64,000 nt of DNA from Scardovia wiggsiae (GTDB lineage: Bacteria; Actinomycetota; Actinomycetes; Actinomycetales; Bifidobacteriaceae), in assembly GCF_051045985.1 (NCBI RefSeq), contig NZ_CP157350.1, positions 1,054,001 to 1,118,000 on the forward strand. The letters are read 5' to 3'. This document shows, in pieces, positions 35,685 through 43,908 of the stretch. The stretch's first letter is position 1. Every line of letters begins with the position of its first letter. The notes beneath the pieces were generated by a model. That model ran no database searches and was not told the origin of the DNA. It saw nothing but the letters and a program-made list of their open reading frames with translations. The translations under genes and the position numbers were made by a program.

Positions 35685-36533
35685 TTACACCTCCAGATAC
35701 GGCTGCAGCTCATCGGTAAGGAGCCCATTGGATGCAACAATATTGTTATTGGCGTACCAGTTTATCTCAGTATCATCCCATTGGCGCAGGCGGGCGCCGG
35801 ACTCCCACACTACGACGCTCCCGGCCGACACTGCAGGGATATCCCAATGATGGAGGGAAGGCTCAAAATAAGCATCATATGTGCCGTCGGCCACTTTGCA
35901 CAGATCCAGCGAAGTAGGCCCTATACGCTTGATATCTGCAGGCATGCCGGCAATAGCGGCCACTGTTTCTATTGCCCTGCGGGATTCATGGGCAAAATAT
36001 GACATGCCGAAACTTACAACAGACCCTTTAAGACCTGCTGTCGTTGTTGGCACAATACGTTCACGTTTGACGCCGGACGGCGTGCGCCGGATACGGATAG
36101 CGCCTTCGCCCCGCGCAGCAAGATATGTGATATTCAGCGCCGGGGCATGGACTATCCCCAGGATTGGGTAGGCGACGCCCTGATCATTGATCTCAAAAAG
36201 CGACAGCGTTAAAGTCCACTCAGCCATATCCCTGGCAAAATTAATGGCCCCATCAACTTTTCCGATAGACCAGTAGTGCCCTCCCGGATGCCGGTCATTG
36301 CCGGCCTCCTCCCAGTAACCGTCAAATGGCCCGATAGAATCGACCTTATGCCTCATAAAAGTCAGGATATCCTCATCAACTGACGCCGTTATAAGCTGGC
36401 TGCCCTGATCGGCGCCTGACTGCAAACTTTCCTTTGTGCTGAAGGTACGCGGCGATATCTGTACCTGCAAAGCATGTTCTCCTGCTTCAACAATTGCTTC
36501 ATGCAACCGTTGCGCAATAATGCGCAGCTCCAT
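35685..36533 (-). CDS. inositol monophosphatase-like protein with altered metal site
   Basis: 282 residues with an IMPase fold: N-terminal VEAGEHALQVQ, then the first metal motif, which should read W-x-x-D-P-x-D-G-T-x-N-F but is YWSIGKVDGAINFARDMAEWTLTLSL; the first Asp is Gly91 while Asp94 remains. EEAGND may supply the Glu ligand, and HHWDIPA matches the C-terminal WD-x-x-A motif. Activity may be lost or changed. First gene of a unit with the GNAT. Start ATG with AGGAACAGAG upstream. Confidence 0.82.
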   Translation of the reverse strand: MELRIIAQRLHEAIVEAGEHALQVQISPRTFSTKESLQSGADQGSQLITASVDEDILTFMRHKVDSIGPFDGYWEEAGNDRHPGGHYWSIGKVDGAINFARDMAEWTLTLSLFEINDQGVAYPILGIVHAPALNITYLAARGEGAIRIRRTPSGVKRERIVPTTTAGLKGSVVSFGMSYFAHESRRAIETVAAIAGMPADIKRIGPTSLDLCKVADGTYDAYFEPSLHHWDIPAVSAGSVVVWESGARLRQWDDTEINWYANNNIVASNGLLTDELQPYLEV

Positions 36534-36775
36534 AATCTCTGTTCCTGTTGTTTTATGATTTACTTTTGTCTATATATTTATATGGTGTATAGTACAACCT
36601 TCGTGCTACCAGTTTCAGCCGCATGTTGCAGCCCGCCGGATTGCAGCCTGTCCCAAATATCCCTTATACCGCAGCGGGTGAAAACCCGCGTGTCCATATT
36701 GCGCCCGGCGCTTCTGCGGGGTAATCTTTTCACAAATATAACAGTTTACAGATCTTATTCTGCAGGAGGGACAGT
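36534..36775. other. divergent intergenic region
   Basis: 242 bp between the IMPase-like gene and msrAB. It contains AT-rich promoter-like sequence (36550-36595) and a small hairpin, GCGGGT-gaaa-ACCCGC (36674-36689). No gene supported. Confidence 0.4.
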
Positions 36776-37843
36776 ATGACGGAGACTGCCGATACCACAC
36801 AGGACAGCGCTGAAGCCGTCGCCTACTTTGCAGGCGGCTGCTTCTGGGGGCTTGAAGAATATTTCCGCCGCATCAGCGGTGTAACGGCTACACGGGCAGG
36901 ATACGCCCAGTCGAAAACGGACAGCCCTTCTTATGAAGAAGTATGCTCCGGCAGGCCTGATGCCGCTGAAACCGTGGAAGTGTCTTACGATCCCTCAATA
37001 GTAAGCCTAACAACGCTGACACGGCTTTTTTATGATATTATCGATCCGTTTTCCGTGGACCGGCAAGGCAATGACCATGGCAGGCAATACCGTACCGGGC
37101 TGTACTCCAACCCTGCAAACCCTTCATACGCCAGCGATATGGCAGTGTTCCATGCAGTGGATGCACAGGTGGAAGCACGCCATGGGCACAAAACAGCGGT
37201 AGAGATCAGCCCTCTGAAGAACTTCTATCCTGCTGAAGCGTATCATCAGGGTTATCTTGAAAAGAACCCCGGAGGCTACTGCCATATTGATCCGATGAAA
37301 ATCGCCCAGGTATCGAAACGTCAGAAGTACATTGACCGCATCTATGAGCTTGACGACCTCCAGTATGCCGTTACCCAGGAAGCGGCTACTGAGCAGCCTT
37401 TTGCCAACGCCTACGACGAGACCTTTGAACCGGGCATTTATGTAGATATTGTCAGCGGCGAACCGCTTTTTGCTTCGGATGCGAAATATGATTCCGGCTG
37501 CGGATGGCCCGCTTTCGGACGGCCGATCAGCCCGGGATCCCTTGCCGAGCGCGCTGACTATACGGTCCCGGGGCGGGAACGGACCGAAGTGCTTGCCGTC
37601 AGCAGCGGTATCCACCTCGGGCATGTATTCAATGACGGACCCCGGGAATTCTCCGGAGTACGGTATTGCATCAATTCCGCTTCGCTGCGTTTCATCCCCC
37701 TCTCCCATATGGAAGAAGAAGGGTATGGAGAGTACAGTGCGCTTGTCAGCAGACAGGAGGAAAGCAGGCAGGGAACCGGTGGGCCAGACGAAAAGGGAGA
37801 GGCCGTTGAAAACAGGGAAAGCGGGCAGGACGGGCAGGCATAA
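36776..37843 (+). CDS. msrAB: bifunctional methionine sulfoxide reductase MsrA-MsrB
   Basis: 355-residue fusion repairing oxidised methionine. MsrA part (~10-180): YFAGGCFWGLEEYFRRISGV with catalytic Cys in GCFWG, GNDHGRQYRTGLY, AEAYHQGYLEKNPGGYCHI. MsrB part (~195-335): YDETFEPGIYVDIVSGEPLFASDAKYDSGCGWPAF, HLGHVFNDGP, and RYCINSASLRFIP with the catalytic Cys. The MsrB zinc CxxC pairs are not obvious. A charged disordered tail of ~35 residues follows. GCAGGAGGGACAGT precedes the ATG. Confidence 0.96.
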   Translation: MTETADTTQDSAEAVAYFAGGCFWGLEEYFRRISGVTATRAGYAQSKTDSPSYEEVCSGRPDAAETVEVSYDPSIVSLTTLTRLFYDIIDPFSVDRQGNDHGRQYRTGLYSNPANPSYASDMAVFHAVDAQVEARHGHKTAVEISPLKNFYPAEAYHQGYLEKNPGGYCHIDPMKIAQVSKRQKYIDRIYELDDLQYAVTQEAATEQPFANAYDETFEPGIYVDIVSGEPLFASDAKYDSGCGWPAFGRPISPGSLAERADYTVPGRERTEVLAVSSGIHLGHVFNDGPREFSGVRYCINSASLRFIPLSHMEEEGYGEYSALVSRQEESRQGTGGPDEKGEAVENRESGQDGQA

Positions 37844-37930
37844 GGGCAACAAAACAGAGGTATCCAAGGGATACAGACGAACATAGGCTGGCAGCAGGGA
37901 ATGGGATCCCGCCAGTCTGTCCTGATTGCA

Positions 37931-38686
37931 CTACAGTATCTCCGGGATCTTCCCGCTGCGCAGCCGGCGCCGGGCTATATCCATACACACTGCGCCCAGC
38001 ATAGCCCATACCGCTGTGTGGATAAGCTCAATAAGCACCGCTTGGACAAAAGCACCGGAGCCAGCAACGGCCTGGATGATGGAAGATACCGGGAAGAATC
38101 TGAGCACTGTGCCGGATCCCCACGGATAATAGTGCAGCGGCACTACAGTACCCGCTGTTACAGGCAGGAGCATGCTGACCGCATTCGATACAGCATACGG
38201 GTCAGGAAGCAGCAGGCCAATACCTGATGTAAACAGGCCTAATGCTGCCCCAACGGCCAGTGCTGCCGGGACAGCGGCGAGGGACAGCATCAGGGCAGCC
38301 GTATTATGATGCGTATCAAAAGCAAACACCCCAATAAAAGGTATGATACCCATCGCAAGCCCCGCTGCGCAGGCTGTCGCCGAGATACCTGCCCAGTAGG
38401 CCGTATCGAACCTCCTGCGCTGTATGACTTCCTGGAGTACACCGGCTGCCCGTGCATAAACGATGCTCTGGTCCATAAATGACATCGTTGTGACAGCTAT
38501 CCCCAGCAGGGCGCTCGCATAACCTATACGCACAAGGTTGTCGGCATTAAGGCTTGACCCTAACAGGAGGGAAAAGAGGATATCAAAAAGCGGGATAATA
38601 ATGATGCCCACTATCGCAGAAGCCCTGGTAGCCAATATTGCCGAAGCACTGCGGCTTATCCGGATCACGGTACGCAGCCTGTCCAT
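37931..38686 (-). CDS. ABC-2 family permease (second of pair)
   Basis: About 251 residues with six hydrophobic helices, starting MDRLRTVIRISRSASAILATRASAIVGIIIIPLFDILFSLL. Start ATG at 38684-38686 overlaps the stop of the preceding permease (TGATG) and follows GAGGTGATC; a 33-codon longer frame runs back into that gene and is rejected. With its partner permease and ATPase it forms a heteromeric exporter. Substrate unknown. Confidence 0.82.
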   Translation of the reverse strand: MDRLRTVIRISRSASAILATRASAIVGIIIIPLFDILFSLLLGSSLNADNLVRIGYASALLGIAVTTMSFMDQSIVYARAAGVLQEVIQRRRFDTAYWAGISATACAAGLAMGIIPFIGVFAFDTHHNTAALMLSLAAVPAALAVGAALGLFTSGIGLLLPDPYAVSNAVSMLLPVTAGTVVPLHYYPWGSGTVLRFFPVSSIIQAVAGSGAFVQAVLIELIHTAVWAMLGAVCMDIARRRLRSGKIPEIL

Positions 38687-39459
38687 CAGATCACCTCTAT
38701 TGTTCCGGTACGGCGCATAACCCTGAACGCATACCGTGCAGTGAACGCTGCTGCAGCGATCCATACTGCGGTGACAGCTGCACACGTTATGCCTCCGGAA
38801 AACATCGCACGCGGAGCCCCGTACGAATACAGGAACCTTGCGGCAGATGCGGTCGGCAGGATAAAAATTGCCCCGGATCCCAGCACCCGGTATACCGGCG
38901 AACTTACAGCAAATACACCGGAAAAGAACAGTGCCGGGACAAGGATAAGCCCTTCAAATATCAGAGCCTGCGGTGTTATCACCGATATCAGGGCCATGAA
39001 AAGCGTGATGGACAATGTAGCCGCCCATAGCAGGATAACGCCTGCTGCGAGCTGCGGCAGATGCTGCAGAAGGAACATGGGTGCTATCCCCGACTTCCCG
39101 GGGATAAGCCATACTATGCATGATATTGGGAAAGCGAGCAGGCTGAACGTTGATACACTGGACACAAGCGCCAGCAGGGTCACAGCTGCATTCTGACGGC
39201 TGGAGACCAGGTACACAAGGGTACCCTTCATCCGTTCAAAACCGACGATTCCCGCGGCCGATATGGAAGAAGTCCACATACCGATCATCCCCGAACGGAG
39301 GAAGCATTCGTATGCGCTGCTGTGCCATGCCATGACACCCAGACGCTGGACTACTGAAGCACTGAGTGTTGCAACGACTACAGTCTGCACAAAATATCCT
39401 GTGCCGGCGAACTGTCTGAGTTCAAACCCGGCAATGCGCAAAAAACGGCGGAGCCTCAT
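38686..39459 (-). CDS. ABC-2 family permease (first of pair)
   Basis: About 257 residues, MRLRRFLRIAGFELRQFAGTGYFVQTVVVATLSAS, six predicted helices, typical of DrrB-like permeases. ATG 39459 lies four bases after the ATPase stop, with AAAGGGG upstream; the frame continues 28 codons into the ATPase gene but lacks a start signal there. It overlaps the next permease by one base. Confidence 0.82.
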   Translation of the reverse strand: MRLRRFLRIAGFELRQFAGTGYFVQTVVVATLSASVVQRLGVMAWHSSAYECFLRSGMIGMWTSSISAAGIVGFERMKGTLVYLVSSRQNAAVTLLALVSSVSTFSLLAFPISCIVWLIPGKSGIAPMFLLQHLPQLAAGVILLWAATLSITLFMALISVITPQALIFEGLILVPALFFSGVFAVSSPVYRVLGSGAIFILPTASAARFLYSYGAPRAMFSGGITCAAVTAVWIAAAAFTARYAFRVMRRTGTIEVI

Positions 39460-39463
39460 GCTT

Positions 39464-40549
39464 CTATCCCCTTTCTCCGGAAGATGCTGCCGATACCGCC
39501 GGGCTCTGCCCCATCTCGGCGATAGCAAGGAAGGCGTCCTCAAGATTCGCCGGACGGGTCAGAAGGTCGTCAGCAGATGTACAGCCGGCAATTGCGCCAC
39601 ACCGCTGCGCAACCCTTCCCGCCGCTGCAGAATGCCACATGACTGTTACACGCCACTGGCTGCCCACTGCCCTATGCATAATAAAACCGTCGTTATCCAC
39701 TAGCCGCGAAATGTCGTCCAGCCCGAAACTGCCAGACGGGGTAAAGGTAAAAGTAGTAGTCCGGGATATATCCGCATACCGCGCCACATCATCAAGGGAG
39801 CCGGATACGCGGACAGCCCCGCGGTCGATCACCACAAAGCGGTCCGCGAGCTCCTCAGCTTCTTCCATAGAGTGTGATGTCAGCAGGATACCCACTCCGC
39901 TGTCCGCCACAGACCGTATGAGTCCGCGGATCTTCAGGGCAATATCGGGATCGAGGCCGGTCGTAGGCTCATCCAGCAGGAGCAGCTCCGGGCTGCCTAA
40001 AAGCGCCCTCGCGATATGCAGGCGCTGGCGCTGCCCGCGGGACAGCTCGTACGCTTTCCTGTTTTCCATATCGCCGAGTGAAACAAGTTCAAGGGTCCGG
40101 CGGACTTCAGCCTGCCGTTCACGTGAACTGACGCCGGCCAGGTCCGCGAAAAACAGCAGGTTATCCTTCAGCGTCGAGCGCGGGTAAAAACCGCCGCTGC
40201 CGCCAAGCATAAGGCCTATATGGGAACGGGCTTCCCGCGGCGATGTGCGGGTATCTATCCCGGCAACATGTATCTGCCCTGATGTGGGGTCAAGCAGGGT
40301 GGAACACATTTTAACTGTGGTCGTTTTGCCTGCACCGTTAACGCCGATAAGGCCCAGTATCTCGCCGGGATGCAGCTTAAACGAAACATCCCGGACAGCC
40401 TGCACTGCACCTTTATTGAAACTGCGGGATACATTATCCAGCTCCAGGACAGCCTGTCCGGAAAACTGCCCGAAATCCCGGACAGGGGCCCTGCCGTCTT
40501 TGCTATGTATATCTTGTATATCTTTATGCATATATTGCTCTTCTGGCAT
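39464..40549 (-). CDS. ABC transporter ATP-binding protein (DrrA/CcmA type)
   Basis: 361-residue ATPase with Walker A GVNGAGKTTTVKM, Q-loop GLMLGGSGGFYPRSTLKDNL (the Gln position is not obvious), signature LSRGQRQR, Walker B LLLLDEPTTGLDP and H-loop LLTSHSMEEAEELADR. The C-terminal ~110 residues resemble the regulatory domain of DrrA-type drug/lipid exporters. It leads a three-gene exporter operon. GGGAG lies eight bases before the ATG. Confidence 0.92.
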   Translation of the reverse strand: MPEEQYMHKDIQDIHSKDGRAPVRDFGQFSGQAVLELDNVSRSFNKGAVQAVRDVSFKLHPGEILGLIGVNGAGKTTTVKMCSTLLDPTSGQIHVAGIDTRTSPREARSHIGLMLGGSGGFYPRSTLKDNLLFFADLAGVSSRERQAEVRRTLELVSLGDMENRKAYELSRGQRQRLHIARALLGSPELLLLDEPTTGLDPDIALKIRGLIRSVADSGVGILLTSHSMEEAEELADRFVVIDRGAVRVSGSLDDVARYADISRTTTFTFTPSGSFGLDDISRLVDNDGFIMHRAVGSQWRVTVMWHSAAAGRVAQRCGAIAGCTSADDLLTRPANLEDAFLAIAEMGQSPAVSAASSGERG

Positions 40550-40895
40550 ATTACTAACTCCCGATGGCTATTATCCTATGCTTCCGGCCACCGCAACTAA
40601 ACTGCTGATAAAGAATGAATTGAAACCCGGCAATCAGCCTGAAGGGCTATCTGATATCTTCATATAATGAAATATAGGAAAACAGGTATGCTTCGCACTG
40701 CTGCACCTCCGCACAGCAAGACCATCACAACTGATGATAACACATATATATCCAGAACAGGCTGTCATGCGTGTTATCCCTTCACCAGGCTGATGCAGCG
40801 GTATCCCCCTGATCCGCAGTTGCCTGAGCCGGGTAGAATAGCACATAACAGAAAATAGACAGATACCGGCAGGCATCGTGGACTGAAAGCAGCAT
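40550..40895. other. divergent intergenic region
   Basis: 346 bp between the exporter operon and rnhA. AT-rich patches (e.g. 40660-40680 and 40735-40760) could hold promoters. A 63-codon plus-strand frame (40667-40858) has no ribosome site or recognisable family and is not called. Confidence 0.4.
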
Positions 40896-41774
40896 ATGGA
40901 AACTGATACACAGGCAGCCGTAACCGTTTCAACTGATGGGAGCGCCCTGGCCAACCCTAACGGCCCTATGGGGTGGGCATGGGCGGAGCACAGCAGCGGT
41001 TCCGCATCCCCCGCATCTTCAACAGGCAGCAGCAGCGACTGCGGAGGGGCTCCCAACGGGACAAACCAGATAGGCGAACTGTGCGCTGTCCTGCAGGCCC
41101 TGCGTACACATCAGGGAGAGTATCCGCTCCTTATCGAAACAGATTCACAGTACGCCATCAACTGTTCAACAACATGGGTTGCCGGCTGGAAAAAGAACGG
41201 CTGGAAAAATTCCAGGCATGAGCCTGTAAAAAATTCTGAACTTATCATGGCTATTGATGCCGAAATAACAAACCGCAGAGGGCCGGTAAAATTCAAGTGG
41301 GTAAAAGGCCATGCAGGGAACCCATACAATGAGAAGGTTGACGGGCTCGCACGCGGCTACGCTGAAAAATGCCGTACAGGAAACGCCGACGGATATCTCC
41401 CCTACGAAGGCTGGCAGTCCCTGATCAGCTCTGAGTACGGCAGCGGGATACATATGCCTGAAGACGCTGCACAGGTATCAGATACGGGATCTGCTGCACC
41501 CGATACCCGCTTTCCTGCTGACAATGCCGGCACCTCTTCTGCAGAAAGCACTTCTATAAAAGGAGCCTCCCCTATAAGTACAGAGGACAGTGAGTCACTG
41601 GTCAGAGAGATCATTGACTCATTTGCCGCTGCAACACAGCAGTTCAACGCTGCTGCCGAGCGCCTCAAAGATTCATATGAGCGTATGGACAGCGCTGCAG
41701 CGAAACTCGACGAAACTATCCGCCGCATTGACGATGGTACTTGGGATAATGGCAGGCAGAATACCTTGTTCTAG
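40896..41774 (+). CDS. rnhA: ribonuclease HI with C-terminal extension
   Basis: 292 residues. The RNase H fold (~1-155) carries all four metal residues: Asp in VSTDGSALANPNGPMGWAW, Glu in GELCAVLQAL, Asp in LIETDSQYAIN, Asp in GNPYNEKVDGLARG; WVKGHAGN is the handle/His region. It cleaves RNA in RNA-DNA hybrids. An Ala/Ser-rich insertion lies near residues 28-48. The ~140-residue C-terminal extension ends in a probable coiled coil (FAAATQQFNAAAERLKDSYERMDSAAAKLDETIRRI) not present in the standard enzyme; role unknown. Confidence 0.92.
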   Translation: METDTQAAVTVSTDGSALANPNGPMGWAWAEHSSGSASPASSTGSSSDCGGAPNGTNQIGELCAVLQALRTHQGEYPLLIETDSQYAINCSTTWVAGWKKNGWKNSRHEPVKNSELIMAIDAEITNRRGPVKFKWVKGHAGNPYNEKVDGLARGYAEKCRTGNADGYLPYEGWQSLISSEYGSGIHMPEDAAQVSDTGSAAPDTRFPADNAGTSSAESTSIKGASPISTEDSESLVREIIDSFAAATQQFNAAAERLKDSYERMDSAAAKLDETIRRIDDGTWDNGRQNTLF

Positions 41775-41912
41775 CGGCTGCAGGACGCGACAGCGCAGAG
41801 ACCCGAGAAACACAGGGCCTGCTGCAGGATATGAAGCAGGCTTCGCCGGGACTCAGCCCCGCATAAGAACGGTAACCGCATACTGACCATAATACGATTC
41901 CAAAGGAGCACT

Positions 41913-42614
41913 ATGGATAAAGAAACACAGGATAAACTGAAGAAAGCAGCCGGTATAGAGGCGGCACGACTGATCCGGGACGGTATGGTTGCCGGCCTCG
42001 GCACCGGTTCCACTGTAAAATTCCTCGTGGATGAACTGGGCCGCCGGACACAGGAAGAAGGCCTTAAATTCACCGGTGTGACGACATCGCGCCGCACGCA
42101 GGAGCAGGCTGAAGGCTATGGGATAAAAATCATCGATATCGATGATGCAGACCATATCGATATCACTATTGACGGTGCCGATGAAGTGGATAAGGATTTC
42201 AACGGCATCAAAGGCGGCGGCGCAGCACTCCTATGGGAAAAGATCGTTGCCGTCAATTCCAATAAAATCGTATGGATCGTTGACCGGTCCAAAGTTGTTG
42301 ACACGATAGGCGCGTTCCCCCTGCCCGTAGAAGTTATCCCCTTCGGGGCAGGCCACGTGATTGCACAGTTCAAAAAGCGCGGATATAAGCCCGTACTCCG
42401 GCTCGATGCCCAGGGGGAGCCGGTCCGTACCGATGAAAAAAACTACATTGTTGACCTTCATCTTGGACGTATTGAGAACCCGAAGGAGCTTGCCGGGGAC
42501 CTTATCACTACGGTCGGCGTCGTAGAGCACGGGCTTTTCCTCAATATGGTGGATACTGTTATCGTAGGCGATCCTGCCGGCCCGCGGGTCATGCAGAATC
42601 CGGATAAAGCCTGA
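41913..42614 (+). CDS. rpiA: ribose-5-phosphate isomerase A
   Basis: 233 residues; interconverts ribose-5-P and ribulose-5-P in the pentose phosphate/bifid shunt. Motifs: GLGTGSTVKFLVDEL, DGADEVDKDFNGIKGGGAALLWEKI, and VIPFGAGHVIAQFKKRGY with a C-terminal GLFLNMVDTVIVG. The phosphate-binding and catalytic (Asp, Glu) residues of the family are present. CAAAGGAGCACT precedes the ATG. A strong hairpin follows the stop. Confidence 0.97.
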   Translation: MDKETQDKLKKAAGIEAARLIRDGMVAGLGTGSTVKFLVDELGRRTQEEGLKFTGVTTSRRTQEQAEGYGIKIIDIDDADHIDITIDGADEVDKDFNGIKGGGAALLWEKIVAVNSNKIVWIVDRSKVVDTIGAFPLPVEVIPFGAGHVIAQFKKRGYKPVLRLDAQGEPVRTDEKNYIVDLHLGRIENPKELAGDLITTVGVVEHGLFLNMVDTVIVGDPAGPRVMQNPDKA

Positions 42615-42655
42615 TACCGCATCCTGATACTGCGTACACAGCGGTTATATAAATA

Positions 42656-42691
42656 ATGGATGATGCCCCTCCGCAGAGGGGCATCATCCAT
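42656..42691. terminator. bidirectional terminator hairpin
   Basis: ATGGATGATGCCCCTC-cgca-GAGGGGCATCATCCAT, a perfect 16-bp stem, sits between convergent rpiA and the basic peptide gene. On the minus strand it is followed by TTATTTATATAA. Confidence 0.85.
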
Positions 42692-42716
42692 ATAAAACCA
42701 TCTGTTGAAAGAAGGC

Positions 42717-42734
42717 AAAAGCGCCTTCAGGCGC
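42717..42734 (-). terminator. short terminator after basic peptide gene
   Basis: On the minus strand GCGCCT-ga-AGGCGC followed by TTTTGCC, directly downstream of the 29-residue gene. Confidence 0.65.
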
Positions 42735-42739
42735 CCACA

Positions 42740-42829
42740 CTACTTACGCTGGTGACGAGTCTTACGCAGCATTTTGCGGTGCTTCTTTTTGCTCATCCGC
42801 TTGCGACGCTTCTTGATGACAGAACCCAT
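42740..42829 (-). CDS. 29-residue basic AURKAIP1/COX24-domain peptide
   Basis: Reads MGSVIKKRRKRMSKKKHR then KMLRKTRHQRK (stop TAG). This is the actinobacterial AURKAIP1/COX24-type ribosome-associated peptide (bS22-like), a tiny conserved 30S subunit protein. About 60% of residues are Lys/Arg. A GGAGG five bases before the ATG confirms the start. Two terminators follow. The C-terminus is a few residues shorter than the form I remember from Streptomyces. Confidence 0.93.
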   Translation of the reverse strand: MGSVIKKRRKRMSKKKHRKMLRKTRHQRK

Positions 42830-42978
42830 CAGAGCCTCCGTTTCCTATTTGACACAACTTTCAGTATCCTACTCCTGTTGGCGGACACGCGCACTGCAGC
42901 AGAACACACGGCCTGAGCCTATCCGCACTATTCCAGCAATCCACATGGCGGGCAGGGCTGCCTGCATGCTGTTTTCCG

Positions 42979-43806
42979 TCAGTACCCAAACTTATCGAAG
43001 AAATCAGTCATCTGGGCTTTCGGCCCCGACAGCTGGAACAGTACAGAAGAGTTCTGTTCAATAACAATCGCATTCCGGGTATTTTTCTGATCTTCATGGG
43101 CAATATAAGATCCGGTCTGGGCACCATTGACAGACACATTCCCCTGGGCGATCTGCGTGCCTCTGAGCTGGCCCGTCAGGCTCTGATACTGCTTGAGGGC
43201 ATAATCGGATGTAGACCACTGGGCAACTGTGACAGTTATATCCTGCCCGGCCTGGCCATTCGAATAGACTGCCTTATATTCTTCGATCGGCTGGGAAGAT
43301 TCCCAATCCGTTGTTTTTTCAACACTCTGGCGGGCATACGCCCCGGCAGTATCGGGCAGCACAGTCTTTACCAGCACTGAAGATCCGTCAGGCAATGCTT
43401 TAGCCGGAACAGTAGGGGTTGCGGCAGCGGAAGAAACAGGCCTGGAGCCGCCGCCAATCACACCGCTTTTTTTCAGCGCCCAGCCCGGCCATACGAATGC
43501 GCTCAGTACAGCAAGGATAACGATCACTATAGCGGCAACAAGGACGATGACCCTGTTCCGGTGGGATATATGGCGGGACTGGGCATCTGCCTCACTGCCG
43601 GAAACGCCGTCGCCATCAGTGCTGCGGCTGGGACCTTCCTGTGCCGTATTACCCTGAGGATCCCTTGGAAAGCCCTTCTCCGAGCCTGTCTGGCCATCAT
43701 AGCTGTCCTGCCGGGCGGCTTCATTCCGGCTATGGCCTTCCTGCACCGTCTGCCCGCGCATAGCCATGCCTTCAAAAGGGCTGCTGTCTTGCTGCTCGTT
43801 ACTCAT
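42979..43806 (-). CDS. membrane-anchored protein, unknown function
   Basis: About 275 residues: a polar, Gln/Gly/Ser-rich cytoplasmic N-terminus (~90 residues), one membrane helix (NRVIVLVAAIVIVILAVLSAFVW), and an extracellular C-terminal domain (~130-275) with no Cys and alternating beta-type pattern. No signature of a known enzyme. Start is uncertain between ATG 43806 (AAAAGG immediately upstream, tight spacing) and ATG 43827 (GAGTCCCGA upstream). Divergent from radA with 102 bp between the 43806 and 43909 starts. Confidence 0.7.
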   Translation of the reverse strand: MSNEQQDSSPFEGMAMRGQTVQEGHSRNEAARQDSYDGQTGSEKGFPRDPQGNTAQEGPSRSTDGDGVSGSEADAQSRHISHRNRVIVLVAAIVIVILAVLSAFVWPGWALKKSGVIGGGSRPVSSAAATPTVPAKALPDGSSVLVKTVLPDTAGAYARQSVEKTTDWESSQPIEEYKAVYSNGQAGQDITVTVAQWSTSDYALKQYQSLTGQLRGTQIAQGNVSVNGAQTGSYIAHEDQKNTRNAIVIEQNSSVLFQLSGPKAQMTDFFDKFGY

Positions 43807-43908
43807 ACCTTTTATTTTCGCACGCATTCGGGACTCTGCAGCAGGGTTTCTGCATAGCCCGCCCCTTTTGCCGCCGGAATGTCTTTATACATCAGTAGCG
43901 TGCAGACT

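Noticed and set aside
40667..40858. 63-codon frame in the rnhA upstream region
   Set aside because: No ribosome-binding site, no recognisable family, unusual composition.
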